Counted from the first letter of the stretch, positions 11,158 through 22,755 are shown. The stretch: 64,000 nucleotides of DNA from Plutella xylostella (GCF_932276165.1 NC_063997.1:9062001-9126000), one strand, 5' to 3'. The notes: generated by a model from the letters alone, not told the origin. Numbers and translations are program-made.

Positions 11158-11203
11158 ATATCTATTGTTCTAATAACCGTGCTGTTATTAGAACAATAGA
11201 TAT
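11158..11203. repeat. Perfect 20-bp stem, 6-nt loop hairpin
   Basis: ATATCTATTGTTCTAATAAC is followed after CGTGCT by its exact reverse complement. It abuts a truncated 5S-SINE. It is too short and lacks a T-tract, so I regard it as a micro-foldback rather than a terminator. Confidence 0.85.
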
Positions 11204-11205
11204 GG

Positions 11206-11452
11206 TTTCTGGGCGTTTCCGTGCTTCGGACGGCACATTAAGCCGTAGGTCCCGGTTGCTGTTTCGGCAGCAGTCGTGAAGACTAGGCCTTCGGGCAGCT
11301 TGACAACATCTTACCCGACAATTCTCTCAGCACAAGCTTGCTTGTATCGGGGTCCACCAACCCGCAATAGGCCAGCGTGGTGGACTTGGCTTAAAACCTA
11401 AGGAGACCCGTGCCCTAGCAGTGGGGAAGTGATGGGTTGTGATGATGATAAT
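11206..11452 (+). mobile_element. 5S-derived SINE, 5'-truncated
   Basis: It begins within the body (GGGCGTTTCCGTGCTTCGGA), lacks the 5S-like head, and ends GGAGACCCGTGCCC...GTGATGATGAT like the complete copy at 61210. The 5' truncation is typical of L1-type target-primed insertion. Confidence 0.85.
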
Positions 11453-11689
11453 TTCATGGTATATCCTTGAGTGTACATTCGTGTGGTAAAGTTATCGAAT
11501 GATATAAAGTCCTGTGACTTCCGCAGTCGCTCTAGTTTCTCTAGTTAGCGAGGAAATGCGCGAGTAACCTAATTATATTCCTGTTAAATAACTGTTGCTT
11601 TGCTAATAAATGCTAACTGTAAATAATATTTTAAAATTTTATGAGATCGAGTAGAAGTTAAGTAAATATAACAAAAGAATCATAAACAC

Positions 11690-12019
11690 GGCGGTGGTAG
11701 CTCAGTCGGGTAAGCACCCGCTTCTCACGCAAGAGATGCGGGTTCGAATCCCGACACTGACATGTACCAATGAGTTCTTTTAACTTAAGTACAATGTATA
11801 CCATCGCTCTTACGGTGAAGGAAAACATCGTGAGGAAACCTGCATATCTAGATTTAGCACATCTAGATATGTGAACCCACCAACCCGCAGTGGACCAGCG
11901 TGGTGGGAAATGGTCCAAGCTTAGGAAGGCAGTTTAGACCTTGGGGATATGCACAAAGGTCCCACTCGAGAGAGCCAGGTGCAGGTACTTACACCCCCAC
12001 AGAGAATAGAATAGAATAG
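11690..12019 (+). mobile_element. tRNA-derived SINE, family C (full copy)
   Basis: Head GGCGGTGGTAGCTCAGTCGG, B box GGGTTCGAATCCC, body and (AGAAT)n tail as in other copies. An exact 12-bp duplication AATCATAAACAC flanks it (11678-11689, 12020-12031). A minus-strand reading frame over it is spurious. Confidence 0.94.
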
Positions 12020-12031
12020 AATCATAAACAC

Positions 12032-12854
12032 GTCTACGATAAAATAATGTGTAAAACATTTCTAGGAAGTGTCTTTGTACAGACTTATTTGATGCCTCAA
12101 GTAAAAAAATATATAAGTATTACTTAAAACATAAAATAAATATTATAACATTTATAGATCGCTCGGAAATTCCAGTCCATTGAATCTACTTAAGCGTTTT
12201 CACTCTGTGGAAAAGAAGAAATGCTTTTAATAAAAGTAATTTGGGTACAATAATTACTCCATTTGCATAATTTCGTCTAAAGATAAATCACTATGGTTTT
12301 CTGCTTAGTGGTTAAAAGGCTTTCGGGTAATTTTAAGTAATTAACTCATCCAGAAATGTTCCAATTCTTTTTTATTCTTCTTTATATTTTAACGGTTTAC
12401 TGAAAAAGTGACGTTATAAGTTTGGAGCCACAGTGATTGTCTGACAAATTGGTGAAATTATTTAGCTTTCACAGATCGTAAATGCTTGTAGAGGTAGTCG
12501 TATTCTTAAACAAAATGTAGAATAAGGCTATTGCACTTACATTTCATAAATACATGACTGTGTTACACATGATAGATTAAAAGAACTCTATTCAATACAA
12601 CAGGGTTCCTAATTACTATTGTTATCCTATAGTCACAACTCTCACAACAAAGTTGTTGTGTCATTAAAAGATAAATTTTTCAGGTCACTAAATCAGATTT
12701 AGAAAAAAATCTTTCAATTTTTTGTGTCCATTGTACCGAACAAAATACCTAAGCGGATTTCCTGTTGGAACCGCGCCACCGCCGGATCCATTGCAATCGA
12801 CACGGCGAGGCAGCCTGCGGCTGGTAACTGAAGGGGTACTCTAGCTTCACACAA
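12032..12854. other. No gene or clear repeat seen
   Basis: AT-rich; nothing coding. From about 12750 it becomes GC-richer, leading into the dispersed repeat that follows. Confidence 0.35.
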
Positions 12855-13195
12855 TACCGGCCAAGTGCGAGACGGACTAGCGCACGAAGTTTTCCGTACC
12901 ATTATCTATAGAGGGTGTTACAAAAAGGGTATACTAAGCCGAAACCTACATGTGCAAACTCCATAGTAAAAAGTCACGTGACCAACAAAGTTTCTATGGA
13001 AAATTATTTTTTTTCTGCTGCACATGTAGGTTTCGGCTTAGTATACGTTTTTTGCAACACCCTGTAGATCTATATCTCCAGGCGTTCCCGAAATACTGGG
13101 TCTTGACAGCCAGACATACAGACAGATGGACAACAAATTGATCCTATAAACGTTTAGTTTTTAGTTTTTGAGGTACATACGGATCCGTAAAATAA
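12855..13195 (+). repeat. Dispersed repeat of lepidopteran type, split by a MITE
   Basis: GGCCAAGTGCGAGACGGACT...TTTTCCGTACCATTATCTATA on the left and ACATACAGACAGATGGACAA...TACGGATCC on the right look like parts of a common lepidopteran interspersed repeat, recalled as a pattern rather than checked. The MITE at 12908-13066 lies between them. Confidence 0.45.
12908..13066. mobile_element. Palindromic AGGGTGTT MITE (copy 1)
   Basis: The left end GAGGGTGTTACAAAAAGGG matches the right end TTTTTTGCAACACCCTGTAG. The arms share ACTAAGCCGAAACCTACATG and its complement. A larger relative with the same core (GTCACGTGACCAACAAAGTT) is at 21662-21931. ATCTATA occurs on both sides and may be the target duplication. 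Confidence 0.8.
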
Positions 13196-13559
13196 ACCAA
13201 CAAGAGCTTTAATGCAAGCAAAATGCAAGCCGTATGTTTTCAGAGTCGTTTTTATCACAGCACCGATTCGAAACTTAATCGTTTATCGGTAAATTTTGTA
13301 AGCTACACTGACCCTCCGTATGTGCACCTTTAGATTAGACCGCGTCCACAATCGCAATACAGTAAAAACGCTCTCAAAAGATAAGCTGCAACGTTTTTTG
13401 AGGTAAAAAGATAACACAGGGAAGAAAGCGGTTAGAAAAAATGTTTGTGTATCACGCCTCTTTCTCTTGGTTTTGAAACATAGAGCAGATTTTTTATCAT
13501 TTTTAAAGAATGTGAGTTAAAGTTTTATTTTTCTTTTTTGTAATACTAAACTGTATTTT

Positions 13560-13735
13560 TAATTATGATTATTTCTATGTTTTGTTATGTGCCTAACAAG
13601 TGTTGAGCATGTCTGTAATTGGTACATGTTATTGATAAGTACCTCTCTAACCTTTTTTTTTATAAGTGTATTGTAACATGTACTGTTGATGTGCCTTATA
13701 TAAATAAATAAATAAATAAATAAATAAATCAATTA
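13560..13735 (+). repeat. Probable LINE 3' UTR ending in (AAAT)n
   Basis: T-rich, non-coding sequence ends in about eight AAAT units at 13701-13732, the style of tail left by several insect LINEs. There is no coding part to fix the family. Confidence 0.35.
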
Positions 13736-13882
13736 TTTATTTTATAATGGTGGTTTACTATACTTATTTACCAATTTTGCAACACCTGTTCCTGTTTTAT
13801 TACTCAAATAATAATTAGTAAGTAGGTACATAGAAACAGTTTTAAGTATTATTATTAACAAGAGCACATAAAACTGAGTTAA

Positions 13883-14861
13883 CCCTTAATTCACTTCCTG
13901 AGTCCCTGGGACTCACATCAAAATTTCAAAATTCAATAATTGTAACGTTTGAGCGGCTAGTTTCTCCCCCGTCTCAGTACCTTCCTGAAGGGTCACGGTT
14001 AAGCCGGTGGCGAGAGGACGTGCGCCGGCGATGCGTATTTAGTGAGTTATTGCGTCGAGTGAGTCCCACGGACTCATACAAGTGAATTATGCTATATTTA
14101 TTTTATTAAATTTAATTTTCGAATGTTGCTTATTTGTCGTTATTACTGATATAAATCATATTTTTTATATGCTTTTAAGATATATTTGTATGGATTGGCA
14201 AAATTAATCGAAAACAAGTTAATATTAATAAATCTAAGGACACGCCTGCACATAACTCGTCTGCCACACAAAGTTCGCTGCTCGATTTCATCTATCATGA
14301 AAAAAGAGATTCCTGGAGATGCGAGCAATCCTGAATCTAAAGATATGTAATAAAAGAAAGTACTGCTGTCTGTTCCATTACAAAAAGAGAATATAAACTG
14401 CATTTCTATGTACCAAATGTACAAAACCCATATGTTTGGCCTGCTCAAAAAATGTATGCTGACGTTGCCTGTAAGCAGTGGCAAAACCCATTGCACGTTT
14501 TTTATTTTTGTATTAGAGCATACATTTTTGCTTTTTTATTTTTGGTTTGTATGTCTTTAAGAGTCAAAAAAACGTAAAAACATATATTTGTTACGAATAT
14601 TTGATAATTTTTTAGAGGTTTTAAAATACCTCTGTTTTTTAGGCTCATAAAATTAGTTTCTTTAATTTTGGAGAGGATCTCAGAAGTATGTCCAGTTTCG
14701 TTGCTTTTTTCTAGTGCATTAATAAGTACTGAATAACATTATTACATATTTTTTTGAAAAAAATATGTTTTATTTGAGTAACCCACACTTACAAAATATA
14801 TGAGTCCCAGGGACTCATACAAGTGAATTACGTTAGTAAATTTCACGAAGTGAATTAAGGG
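13883..14861. mobile_element. piggyBac-type non-autonomous element (979 bp)
   Basis: TTAA flanks both ends (13879-13882, 14862-14865). The termini CCCTTAATTCACTTC and GAAGTGAATTAAGGG are exact inverted repeats. CCC...GGG ends with TTAA duplication define the piggyBac superfamily. Three internal copies of a GAGTCCC-N-GGACTC palindrome lie at about 13899, 14058 and 14801. A minus-strand frame (14143-14496, 117 codons) shows no transposase motif that I recognise. Confidence 0.9.
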
Positions 14862-15355
14862 TTAACCAACTTCCGTTGCGTTAAATGCGTAGTTGTCGTC
14901 AACAAGCAAAGGACAAATAAATATGTATGTTCTCGGTTAACAAAATCTAACTCCTCATAAAGTTTGAACTTCCGCGGAAATCTAGTTGGGACGGAATCCA
15001 AAACTATATTGCTTCCGGGAAATTTAATAGCTAAATCTATATTAATTGCCAAAGGTTTTGTTTTCTACTCTCGTAAAATAATTAATAATATAATATAATA
15101 TGTGGGGACATCTCACACACGGTCTGCCTAGCTTGGGGTCGGATGAACCTGTGTTATGGGTATCGGACAAATACAAATACAAATACAAAATATCTTTATT
15201 GGTAACAAAAGGTAAATCAATTAAACAAAGTTGTTGGAATCACCTTTTAAGCATGCAATGCCTGTAGCAGGTGACTCCGCTCTTCTATAGCATAACATAA
15301 TATAAGATGATTTTAAAGTTAATAATTAAAACATAGTTTTTAATAAACATAACAA

Positions 15356-15384
15356 TGTGTGTGTGTGTTTTGTGTGTGTGTGTG

Positions 15385-15483
<99 letters not shown>

Positions 15484-15520
15484 GTGTGTATGTATGTGTG
15501 CGTGCGTGTGTGTGTGTATG
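15356..15520. repeat. (TG)n microsatellite, about 165 bp
   Basis: Nearly pure TG dinucleotides with a few C and A substitutions. It lies between the ORF end and the tail of the LINE, so it expanded within a LINE 3' UTR. Confidence 0.97.
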
Positions 15521-15545
15521 ATTTAAGCAGTAGTTATTTATTAAG

Positions 15546-17961
15546 TTATTGTATGCGATTCAATAAGTATTCTGTGTCTTCAAAGTTTAGTGGTTGTAAC
15601 CAGTTAATAATTGTCTTCTTACATTCATGAAAAGGCTTATTATAAATGTCCAATTCTTTATCCAGCTTGTTATATAGGTACGCAGACCGTGTTGGGAACT
15701 GTGCGATTGCAAAAGTAGTTTTTGTTATAGGAATGGTTGCCAAGTTGTATTTTCTCCTCTTTGTTAATATTTTTGCATCAAAATCAATATTTTTGTGTTT
15801 TTTAAGTACAATTTGGAGAATGTACAGTTTTCTCACAATTTATTTGTAAAGCATACTAGTCGGGAACCTTCTTTTTTTAAAATACATTATTTTTAAAAGG
15901 CCACGCTGGGCTCTTTCCAAATCCAGGAATTTGGTCTTTCCTGCTCCACCCCAGACTGGAATACAGTACACTAAGACAGATTGCACCAAAGCCAAGTATA
16001 TTGTGGTAAGTAGGTCATTATTTTTTAATTCCGGTGATTTGGGTGGTGCAATGTGCCTCAGTGCCCTGAATATCCAGCTGAGCTTTCTGACCCTACATGC
16101 GACTTGATCTAGGTGAGGGTGCCATGATAATTTGTCATCTAGAATAACTCCAAGGTACTTAATTTGTGAAACTTTCTCCAACTTGGGACAGTTACAATTA
16201 GGTGTAGAACTGCTTTCACAGTCGTGTATTCGGATGTTAAAGTCACTGTCCGGTTGGCGACGATTATTTATACTAAAGCACATATAATTAGATTTAGAAG
16301 CATTTAGTGAGAGGAGATTGTTTTTTAGCCATTTTCCTATACTCTTCAATCCAATTTCAGCATCTATTTTAATGTTATCCCACGATTTACCAGTGAAAAC
16401 TACAGCAGTATCGTCTGCGTAGGAAAATACTTTTGCTCCGTTTATTTTCATATTACATAGGTCGTTGATATAGATCAAGAATAATGTAGGACCTAAAACG
16501 CTGCCCTGTGGGACACCATATGACACTTGGACGTCATCACTGATACAATTTCCTAATTTAACTTTTTGTTTCCGATCTAAGAGATAATTTTTTAAGAGCA
16601 TCAGTGGTGTGTCTCTTATACCAATTGATTCTAATTTCTTTTCAAGGATGGAGAAAGAGACGGTGTCGAAAGCTTTTTTGAGGTCCAAAAATACTCCTAA
16701 ACATCTGTAGCCAGCATCTAATTGTTCTGTGACCAAAGTGCTTAAGTCAGTTATGGCATCTTCTGTTGATTTACCTCGTTGAAAACCATATTGTGAAGGA
16801 GATAAGATATTAAATTTGCTGAGATAATTTAATAGCCGAACGTTAAGCAGTTTTTCAATTATTTTAGAGATAGCAGGCAGAACAGATATAGGTCTGTAGT
16901 TACTTACATCGTCACTCTCTCCACCCTTGAAAATTGGGGTAATAATGGATGCTTTAAGAGCTGTCGGGAATATACCTTTTTGGAAACATAGGTTAGCAAG
17001 ATAAGTTAAAATAGGGACAATTTCATACCTGGCATATTTTAGAAATTTTATTGGAATGTTATCCCAACCTGGAGCACTATTTGATTTGAGATTTGTTAAT
17101 ACGTCATCTACCTCACAGTTGTCAGCATCTAGGAGCACAAAAGAATTTGCCATCTTTGGGAGATCGTCCAGTAATTTCTCTGTAGCGTTATCTGTCAGTG
17201 ACTTTATATTCTGTGCTAGGTTTTTCCCAATGTTAGCAAAGTAATTGTTTACCAAGTTTGCAGAGTCTTTAGGTGATAGGCATTTATTTATTAGGTCTGT
17301 GTCTGTATTTTTGTTTTTATTTGTATAAGTTATTTTTTTAATATTTTGCCATAATTTTCTATTGTCGTTTACCGATTTGGCTAATGTTTCCCTGTCGTGT
17401 TTTCGTTTTAGTTTTTTTATAAGATTATTACAGTAATTTCTGTATCTACAGTATGTAATTTTTAGAACATCATTATGCGGATCGTTTTTTGTTTGTTTTT
17501 GCATTTTGTTTCTATTTTTAATGCAGCGCAGAATACCTGTAGTGATCCAGGGCTTTATGATTCGTTTGCTTTTAGGAATTGTAACTATTGTAGTGTTATT
17601 CTGTATTGCAGAGTGTATTTTATTAATTAGAGCGTCCGCTACTTCGTTTGGATCGATTTTTAGTAGTAGTTCAGATAAGTGTTTAAGTTGTAAATCTTTA
17701 AGAGCGTTCTCATAGTTTAATTTCGTCTGAGATTTGACTGCCTTTTGTTTTTTATGAAATTTTGATATAGAAAGAAATGTTGTAAAATGGTCAGTTATAG
17801 AAGTGTGTATTATAGCAATAAATGCCTTCTCGTTATTTTTCAATTTAAGCATGAAATGGTCGAGGCAAGTTTTTTTTCGCGTCGCGAAAGTATGTCCTGC
17901 ATGAATTCCAAAAGATGATAGCATATTGAGATAGTTTATTTTATTGTTGTATTCATATGTT
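15546..17961 (-). pseudogene. LINE ORF2: endonuclease C-terminus plus reverse transcriptase
   Basis: The longest uninterrupted piece is 694 codons (15840-17924), and the frame is open upstream to the element's truncated edge. Motifs in order: SFGIHAGH...CLDHFML (end of the APE endonuclease), NSAPGWDNIP, YRPISVLPAISKI, QYGFQRGKST, LDLKKAFDTV, GVPQGSVLGP and the catalytic YADD (genomic 16410-16421). A TAA at 15840-15842 interrupts the frame, which continues in phase (VRKLYILQIVLKKHK) to 15546. The copy is therefore 5'-truncated and carries one nonsense codon. Confidence 0.92.
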
Positions 17962-18159
17962 GACAGATGATATATCTACACAAATACATAGATAGATATC
18001 AACACCCAAGACCCGAGTACAAATATCTGCCTTTAAACATATATCTGCCCCAGCCGGGAATCGAACCCGGGACCTTCGGCATAGCAGTCAGGGTCACTAA
18101 CCACTACGTCTAATTAATAATATATACAGGCTGTATTTTTTACCAATTTCAAAAGAGGG

Positions 18160-18245
18160 TGCCCGATGCCTAGCCTAGTGGTTATCACCGACCAGCTAAG
18201 AGTAGCTACCTAATAAAGGTTCCATCCCCGCATTGAGATCATACG
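18160..18245 (+). repeat. tRNA-like sequence, possible SINE head or tRNA pseudogene
   Basis: GATGCCTAGCCTAGTGGTTA resembles an A box region, and AAGGTTCCATCCCC a degenerate B box 45 bp on. The acceptor stem does not pair convincingly. The rest of 18116-19205 holds no recognisable gene. Confidence 0.3.
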
Positions 18246-19210
18246 CTGAGTCTTCCTGCCCTGGGTGCCTCTTGCTTTAATCAGTAAACGCTACACCGTT
18301 AAATCATTGTGGATGGAGACACTGACTGTCTTGCAAAAAATATATACTTAAAGACTAGAAATAATGTATAATCTCTTACAGACAACCAACCCAAAACAAT
18401 AACAAAGTAGATTTGCCTAGATAGGTATTTTGTCTGACCTTCAATCGACAATCTGATTTCATCAGTCCAAAGTTTGCCATGCACAGAGGCTTTTTCTGCT
18501 TAGTAGATTTACTAAAAAACAAACTAAAAATACCTCCAATCGTAACCTTTTGGAGTCCATTACATTACACGAGGTCTATTAACGAAAGCTAAAATAACGC
18601 TTTGCCCCCAGAAAAGCTTTCATTGAAAATAAAAAGCTCCAAATGCTAGTGAGCTTCCCTACAGGGTCTATTTAAAAAGCTCGGGGCCCACAATGAGCTT
18701 CTTAAACTGTGCGACTCAACAACAAAGAGGACACTGAAAGGAGAATTAAACTTTGTAGTCTGGTGAATTTGGTGAACCTTTGGTGGTCTAAAGTTATTTT
18801 TAAGAGTGTCGGTGACAAACACTATATTGTTGCCTTGTTCCTAACATAGAACAACGCGGACTCGGGTGTACCCTCGGGAAGCGTCATAGCGATCTTTCTT
18901 GATACAAAAAAGTCTGCCAATTTTTGCGGGGGGAAATTTTACCGTTTACCTTGATTATGTCTCATGGGACATGTCATTATGAGTTTTAATTCCCAGCAAT
19001 AAGGGTTATGTGAAGTGACATTTAATAATGAACACAGTGTCGTCATTTTTATTGCCAATGGATGTAACAATTATCGATAAGTATTATCGATGAATTCTAG
19101 AACATGGGTTGGAAATAATAATTATAAATGATTTAAATTATGAATTAAACGAAGCATTTATTTATATAACTATGTATTAATTATATTATACTCACTAACT
19201 TTTGTAACTA

Positions 19211-19565
19211 TCATCACGACCCATTTCGTCCCCACTGCTGGGGCACGGGTCTCCTTTCAATGAAGGAAAGGTTTTAGGCCTAGTCCTAGCTTGTGCTGGA
19301 AAAGTTATTGGGTCACTTACCCAACCCTTAGGCAACCCGACTGTCAGATGTTTTCAAGCCGCCCGAAGGCGGCTCTGACTATGCTTAACGACTGCTGCCG
19401 GAGCAGCAACCGGGACCCACGGCTTAAAGTGCCGTCCGAAGCACGGAAGCGTCCAGAAAAGAACCACTTGAAATCGGTCACCCATCCAATGGCTGACCGT
19501 GCCAGTTGTTGCTTAACCTCAGTAATCAGTTACGATCACTGAAGCCCGCTCGACTACGGACGCTT
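19211..19565 (-). mobile_element. 5S-derived SINE (near full, minus strand)
   Basis: Minus strand: head AAGCGTCCGTAGTCGAGCGG, then GAGGTTAAGCAACAACTGG and GGATGGGTGACCGATTTCAA. The last two resemble the internal promoter region of 5S rRNA (GTTAAGCAACGTC..., GGATGGGTGACCG). The 3' end carries CCAGCAGTGGGGACGAAAT and a TGAT-rich tail. A plus-strand 83-codon frame here is spurious. Confidence 0.88.
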
Positions 19566-19626
19566 TGTAAGATATGAAAGAAATATTTCGCAAAATAAAA
19601 TAAATTGTGAGATCCTTTAACTATAA

Positions 19627-19770
19627 AATAAAAAAAAATAAAAAAATCTTTATTTCCTTAACAATGTTTAGGCAAATTAATCAGTAATAAATGGAATCAC
19701 CTTTTAAGCATGAAATGCTTGTGCCAGGTGATCCCGCTCCTTCATAACATCATTTATAAGTGCTAAGGTA
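19627..19770 (-). repeat. LINE 3' UTR fragment related to the LINE at 15170
   Basis: GGAATCACCTTTTAAGCATG and CAGGTGATCCCGCTC (plus strand) match the 3' UTR at 15238-15285 with few differences. The upstream coding part is absent. Confidence 0.75.
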
Positions 19771-20259
19771 CAAATTATTGCTAAATAAAGATAGTTTACA
19801 CAAAATAACAAGAAAAAGAAAACTTTTAACTATGACCTTTTTTGTCGATCAATACATAATAATACTTACTGGTACATCACTATTGCATTTTTTTTGAAAT
19901 TGGTTGCTAGGCAACTGCTAATAACAATAAACCATGACATAATCTGTGATCAAATCCGGAATCCGGATATTCTATGAATTGAAGTTGTCATTTTAGTATG
20001 TAAACAAATCATTTTCTATGAAACGAACGCTTTGCCAACTAGATTGAGTCTAGTGGAAATTGAGACTGCAACTAGTTTTTATAAATCGGTGGGCCTTTCT
20101 GGCCTACCACCCCGGCAGAGGGGAACGTCTGCCTATTTCGTCTCCAGATCATTCATACTCAATGGTTCCTAAAATAAACTGTATTACAAAAAAAGAATTA
20201 AAATTTTATTTTACCACCTTATGTTTCCTTTTTTGGCCTTTGCCTTTGATGGTATAATC

Positions 20260-20415
20260 GGGTTCCCCTCATCTGGCCTAATCTTTATTGCCCAAAACTC
20301 GTTTGGCATAACTCGTATGGTCTAAACTTTTTTGGTCGAATCATCGCTTTGTCAAGACTTATGTGGCATAAGACTCGTTTCGCATAAAACTTTTTTGGCA
20401 CAATCTTGAAACACC
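20260..20415 (+). repeat. Left array of degenerate 16-bp repeats
   Basis: About nine units of 14-17 bp, such as TGGCATAACTCGTAT, TCGCATAAAACTTTTT and TGGCCTAATCTTTAT. The centre (GCATAA / CCTAA) is best conserved. Confidence 0.75.
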
Positions 20416-20929
20416 TAAAGGCTCGTTGACACAGTGCGAGCTGCTGCCTGGCCAGTAGACAGCTACTCGGTTTGTGTACTCGTACGCCAGTAGCTCGGTT
20501 CGCCTTTGCTGTCTACACGCCACCCAGTCCCAGTCCGAGTCGAGTGGCGGCGTAGTAACACAAAAAACACGAGTTCTACTCACAACTGTCTAGCTGGCAC
20601 TGGTGAGCTACTGCCGAACGCGTCCAAACGATGCGAGCGACGGCCGAGCCGCTGTCATGGCGAGTTGCTGCCGGGCGAGCAGGCGAGTGAAAACAAAAAA
20701 TGTTGAAGTAACTCGAATGCGAGCTACTGACCAACTCGCACGTACGAGTTACTCGTAAGCTTTGATTATATACAACCCTAGATTCCCCTTAGAAGAAGCC
20801 ATTGCTGCCATACATAAACTGGGGCAATACTGCCCCCGTTACAAATTTCGCTCTACAGTGTCTATTGTGCCATAGCCGGTGCTACACACATTTGACAGTT
20901 GGCATTAATTTCGATTTTGTCCTTTTAAA

Positions 20930-21006
20930 ATGCGTGTATGTGCTTTAAACGTGTGCAGAAATTACAAAGGTCGACTAAAAACGACACACAAGGTCACCTA
21001 CCATCT
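20930..21006 (+). CDS. THAP-like zinc-finger N-terminal exon
   Basis: ATG opens MRVCALNVCRNYKGRLK...THKVTYH, with a C-x4-C pair at residues 4 and 9 and a hydrophobic/His stretch near the end, in the style of the start of a THAP domain (C2CH zinc-dependent DNA-binding module used by P-type transposases and host regulators). A strong splice donor GTAAGT begins at 21007; without splicing, a stop follows at 21008. The second C and H of the motif would lie in a later exon that I could not find. Confidence 0.45.
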
Positions 21007-21661
21007 GTAAGTAATGTATTAAAATAAATAATTTAAGAAATTAAATATTGATATAATTTTCGTCGGTGTTGCCAGTTTTTTCTTGAAAATAAATATACCA
21101 AAAAGTGAGTATAATTTATATTAACCGCTTGAATGTCCTGTCGACACCCGGTCGACATGACAAGTGTCCATAAATTGTTTCGTGATTGGATTCTTAAAAT
21201 TGAAATTAGGCACATACCTACCTTGAATACATTAATAATGGATGGAATTTGCAAATCCTACGCATTTATTAAAATCATTTTTTTTCTGCGTTTCTATGGT
21301 TGTTGGTTTTGCAATTTACGAAAACGAGAAACTTTTGGTATTCTTTTGTCAACTGTATACCTAGATCATATCTGTCTAAATATTCGTGATAGTTTCCGGT
21401 GAGGCGAAATTGTATTCGACAAAACGTAAACTTTTACACAACTAAATATCTAACATAATTTACTATGGGTACCAAAGGTAATTTTATCACTAACAGCTTA
21501 AATTCTAATACACGTACATATACATATTATCAGGATACCGAATGATCCCATTATACGAAGCAAATTGATAGAAATAATTAGAAAAAGCAGCGGAGAGGAC
21601 TACTGGAAATCAGCAACCTGCTTAATAGTTTACCTCAGGATATAGGACAAGAGCCTATATT

Positions 21662-21931
21662 ATACAGGGTGTTGCAAAATTGGTATACTAAGCCGAAACC
21701 TACATGTGCAGCATGGTATATCTAAGCCCGAAACTGAAATAAGAATTTGGAAATTCGCGAAAAAAATAATTAATTTTCCATAGTAAAAAGTCACGTGACC
21801 AACAAAGTTTCTGTGGAAAATGAATTTTTTTTTCGCGAATTTTCAAATTCTGATTTCTGTTTCAGTCTTAGGTATACCATGCTGCACATGTGGGTTTCGG
21901 CTTAATATACCCTTTTTGCAACACCATGTAT
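21662..21931. mobile_element. Palindromic ACAGGGTGTT element (copy 2)
   Basis: ATACAGGGTGTTGCAAAA and TTTTTGCAACACCATGTAT are inverted ends. Long inner arms (GCCGAAACCTACATGTGCAG; GAATTTGGAAATTCGCGAAA) surround the core GTCACGTGACCAACAAAGTT shared with 12908-13066. There is no coding capacity. Confidence 0.85.
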
Positions 21932-22139
21932 AAATTTAAAACTAAATTTAAAAAAAATATTTTATATTTAACCTACCTTGATATAAGTTAATCTCAGAAT
22001 AAAAGTTATTATTTGTTGTGATAATACCAATTATGTACAAAAATACCTACTTAAGTAATTTGTTTTGTATAAAAAGACTCCGATCCCACAGACAAACTGT
22101 ATATTAACAGTTTTGTGGGACACATAAAACTACAATTAT

Positions 22140-22755
22140 TATACAACATATTGTTTTTCGAACCCGACAAACTTTAAGGGGGATTCTACGAGTAATTTAT
22201 CGAGAAAAAACTCCCATATGTGGGGTCAAATCTCTTGTATAGATACTAAAATTTTAAAGTTTAGATACTAAAATTTTTCTTCTTCTTCATAGAAAATCAT
22301 ATCTCGAGATTTAGACGCCTTACGGACATGAAATAAAATGCTTTTATGCGCAAAAAGTCATCTCTATCCAAAAAAATATCCACAACTGCTAAAAAGTTAC
22401 ATAAAATAAGTTAAAAGCAACTAATCTAACAGTTTTGACAAAAAAAATACAGAAAAAAATTACATTTACTTGAATAACTATGAAAATGGCCCCCCTTTGA
22501 CGGTATTTTTACATAAAAAAACTAGATTAGGTGCTTGTAACTTATTTTATGTATCTTTTTAGCAGTTTTGCATATTTTTATTCGATAGAGATGACTTTTT
22601 GCGGATAAAAGTATTTTATTTCATGTCCGTAAGCCGTTTGAATCTCGATATATAATTTTTTATGAAAACTAATGATCTAAAACTTTAAAATGGTCGCCAT
22701 TTCTAGAATATTGAGATTAAAGTTTGTCGGGTTCGAAAAACAACACATTGTATAT
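22140..22755. mobile_element. Long-armed foldback element
   Basis: TATTGTTTTTCGAACCCGAC and its inverse, GTCGGGTTCGAAAAACAACA, mark the ends, both next to TATACAA / TTGTATA. The arms extend inward for roughly 280 bp each (for example TACGGACATGAAATAAAATG against CATTTTATTTCATGTCCGTA-like sequence). There is no coding capacity. Confidence 0.8.

Larger units (their letters stand above)
15170..17961 (-). mobile_element. Jockey/CR1-like LINE, 5'-truncated, inserted in a SINE
   Basis: The element runs on the minus strand from mid-endonuclease to a 3' end with AATAAAGATATTTT and a (TATTTG)n tail. GACA on both sides (15166-15169, 17962-17965) looks like a 4-bp target duplication. The 3' UTR holds a very long TG tract and a segment GGTGATTCCA shared with the fragment at 19627. 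Confidence 0.88.
15082..18110 (-). mobile_element. tRNA-derived SINE, family B, split by a LINE
   Basis: The head half (17966-18110, minus strand) has GGGTTCGATTCCCGGCTGGG, and the tail half (15082-15169) has GATGTCCCCACATATTAT. Together they match the intact copy at 58889-59138. The LINE at 15170-17961 separates the halves. Confidence 0.88.

Noticed and set aside
11158..11203. Hairpin considered as a transcription terminator
   Set aside because: No gene ends there, there is no T-tract, and this is eukaryotic DNA.
11700..11772. tRNA-like sequences with good A and B boxes at SINE heads, considered as tRNA genes
   Set aside because: Each is followed by the same SINE body and flanked by target duplications, so they are SINE promoters, not tRNA genes.
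15355..15630. 91-codon frame of alternating Cys and Val
   Set aside because: It is the translation of the TG microsatellite.
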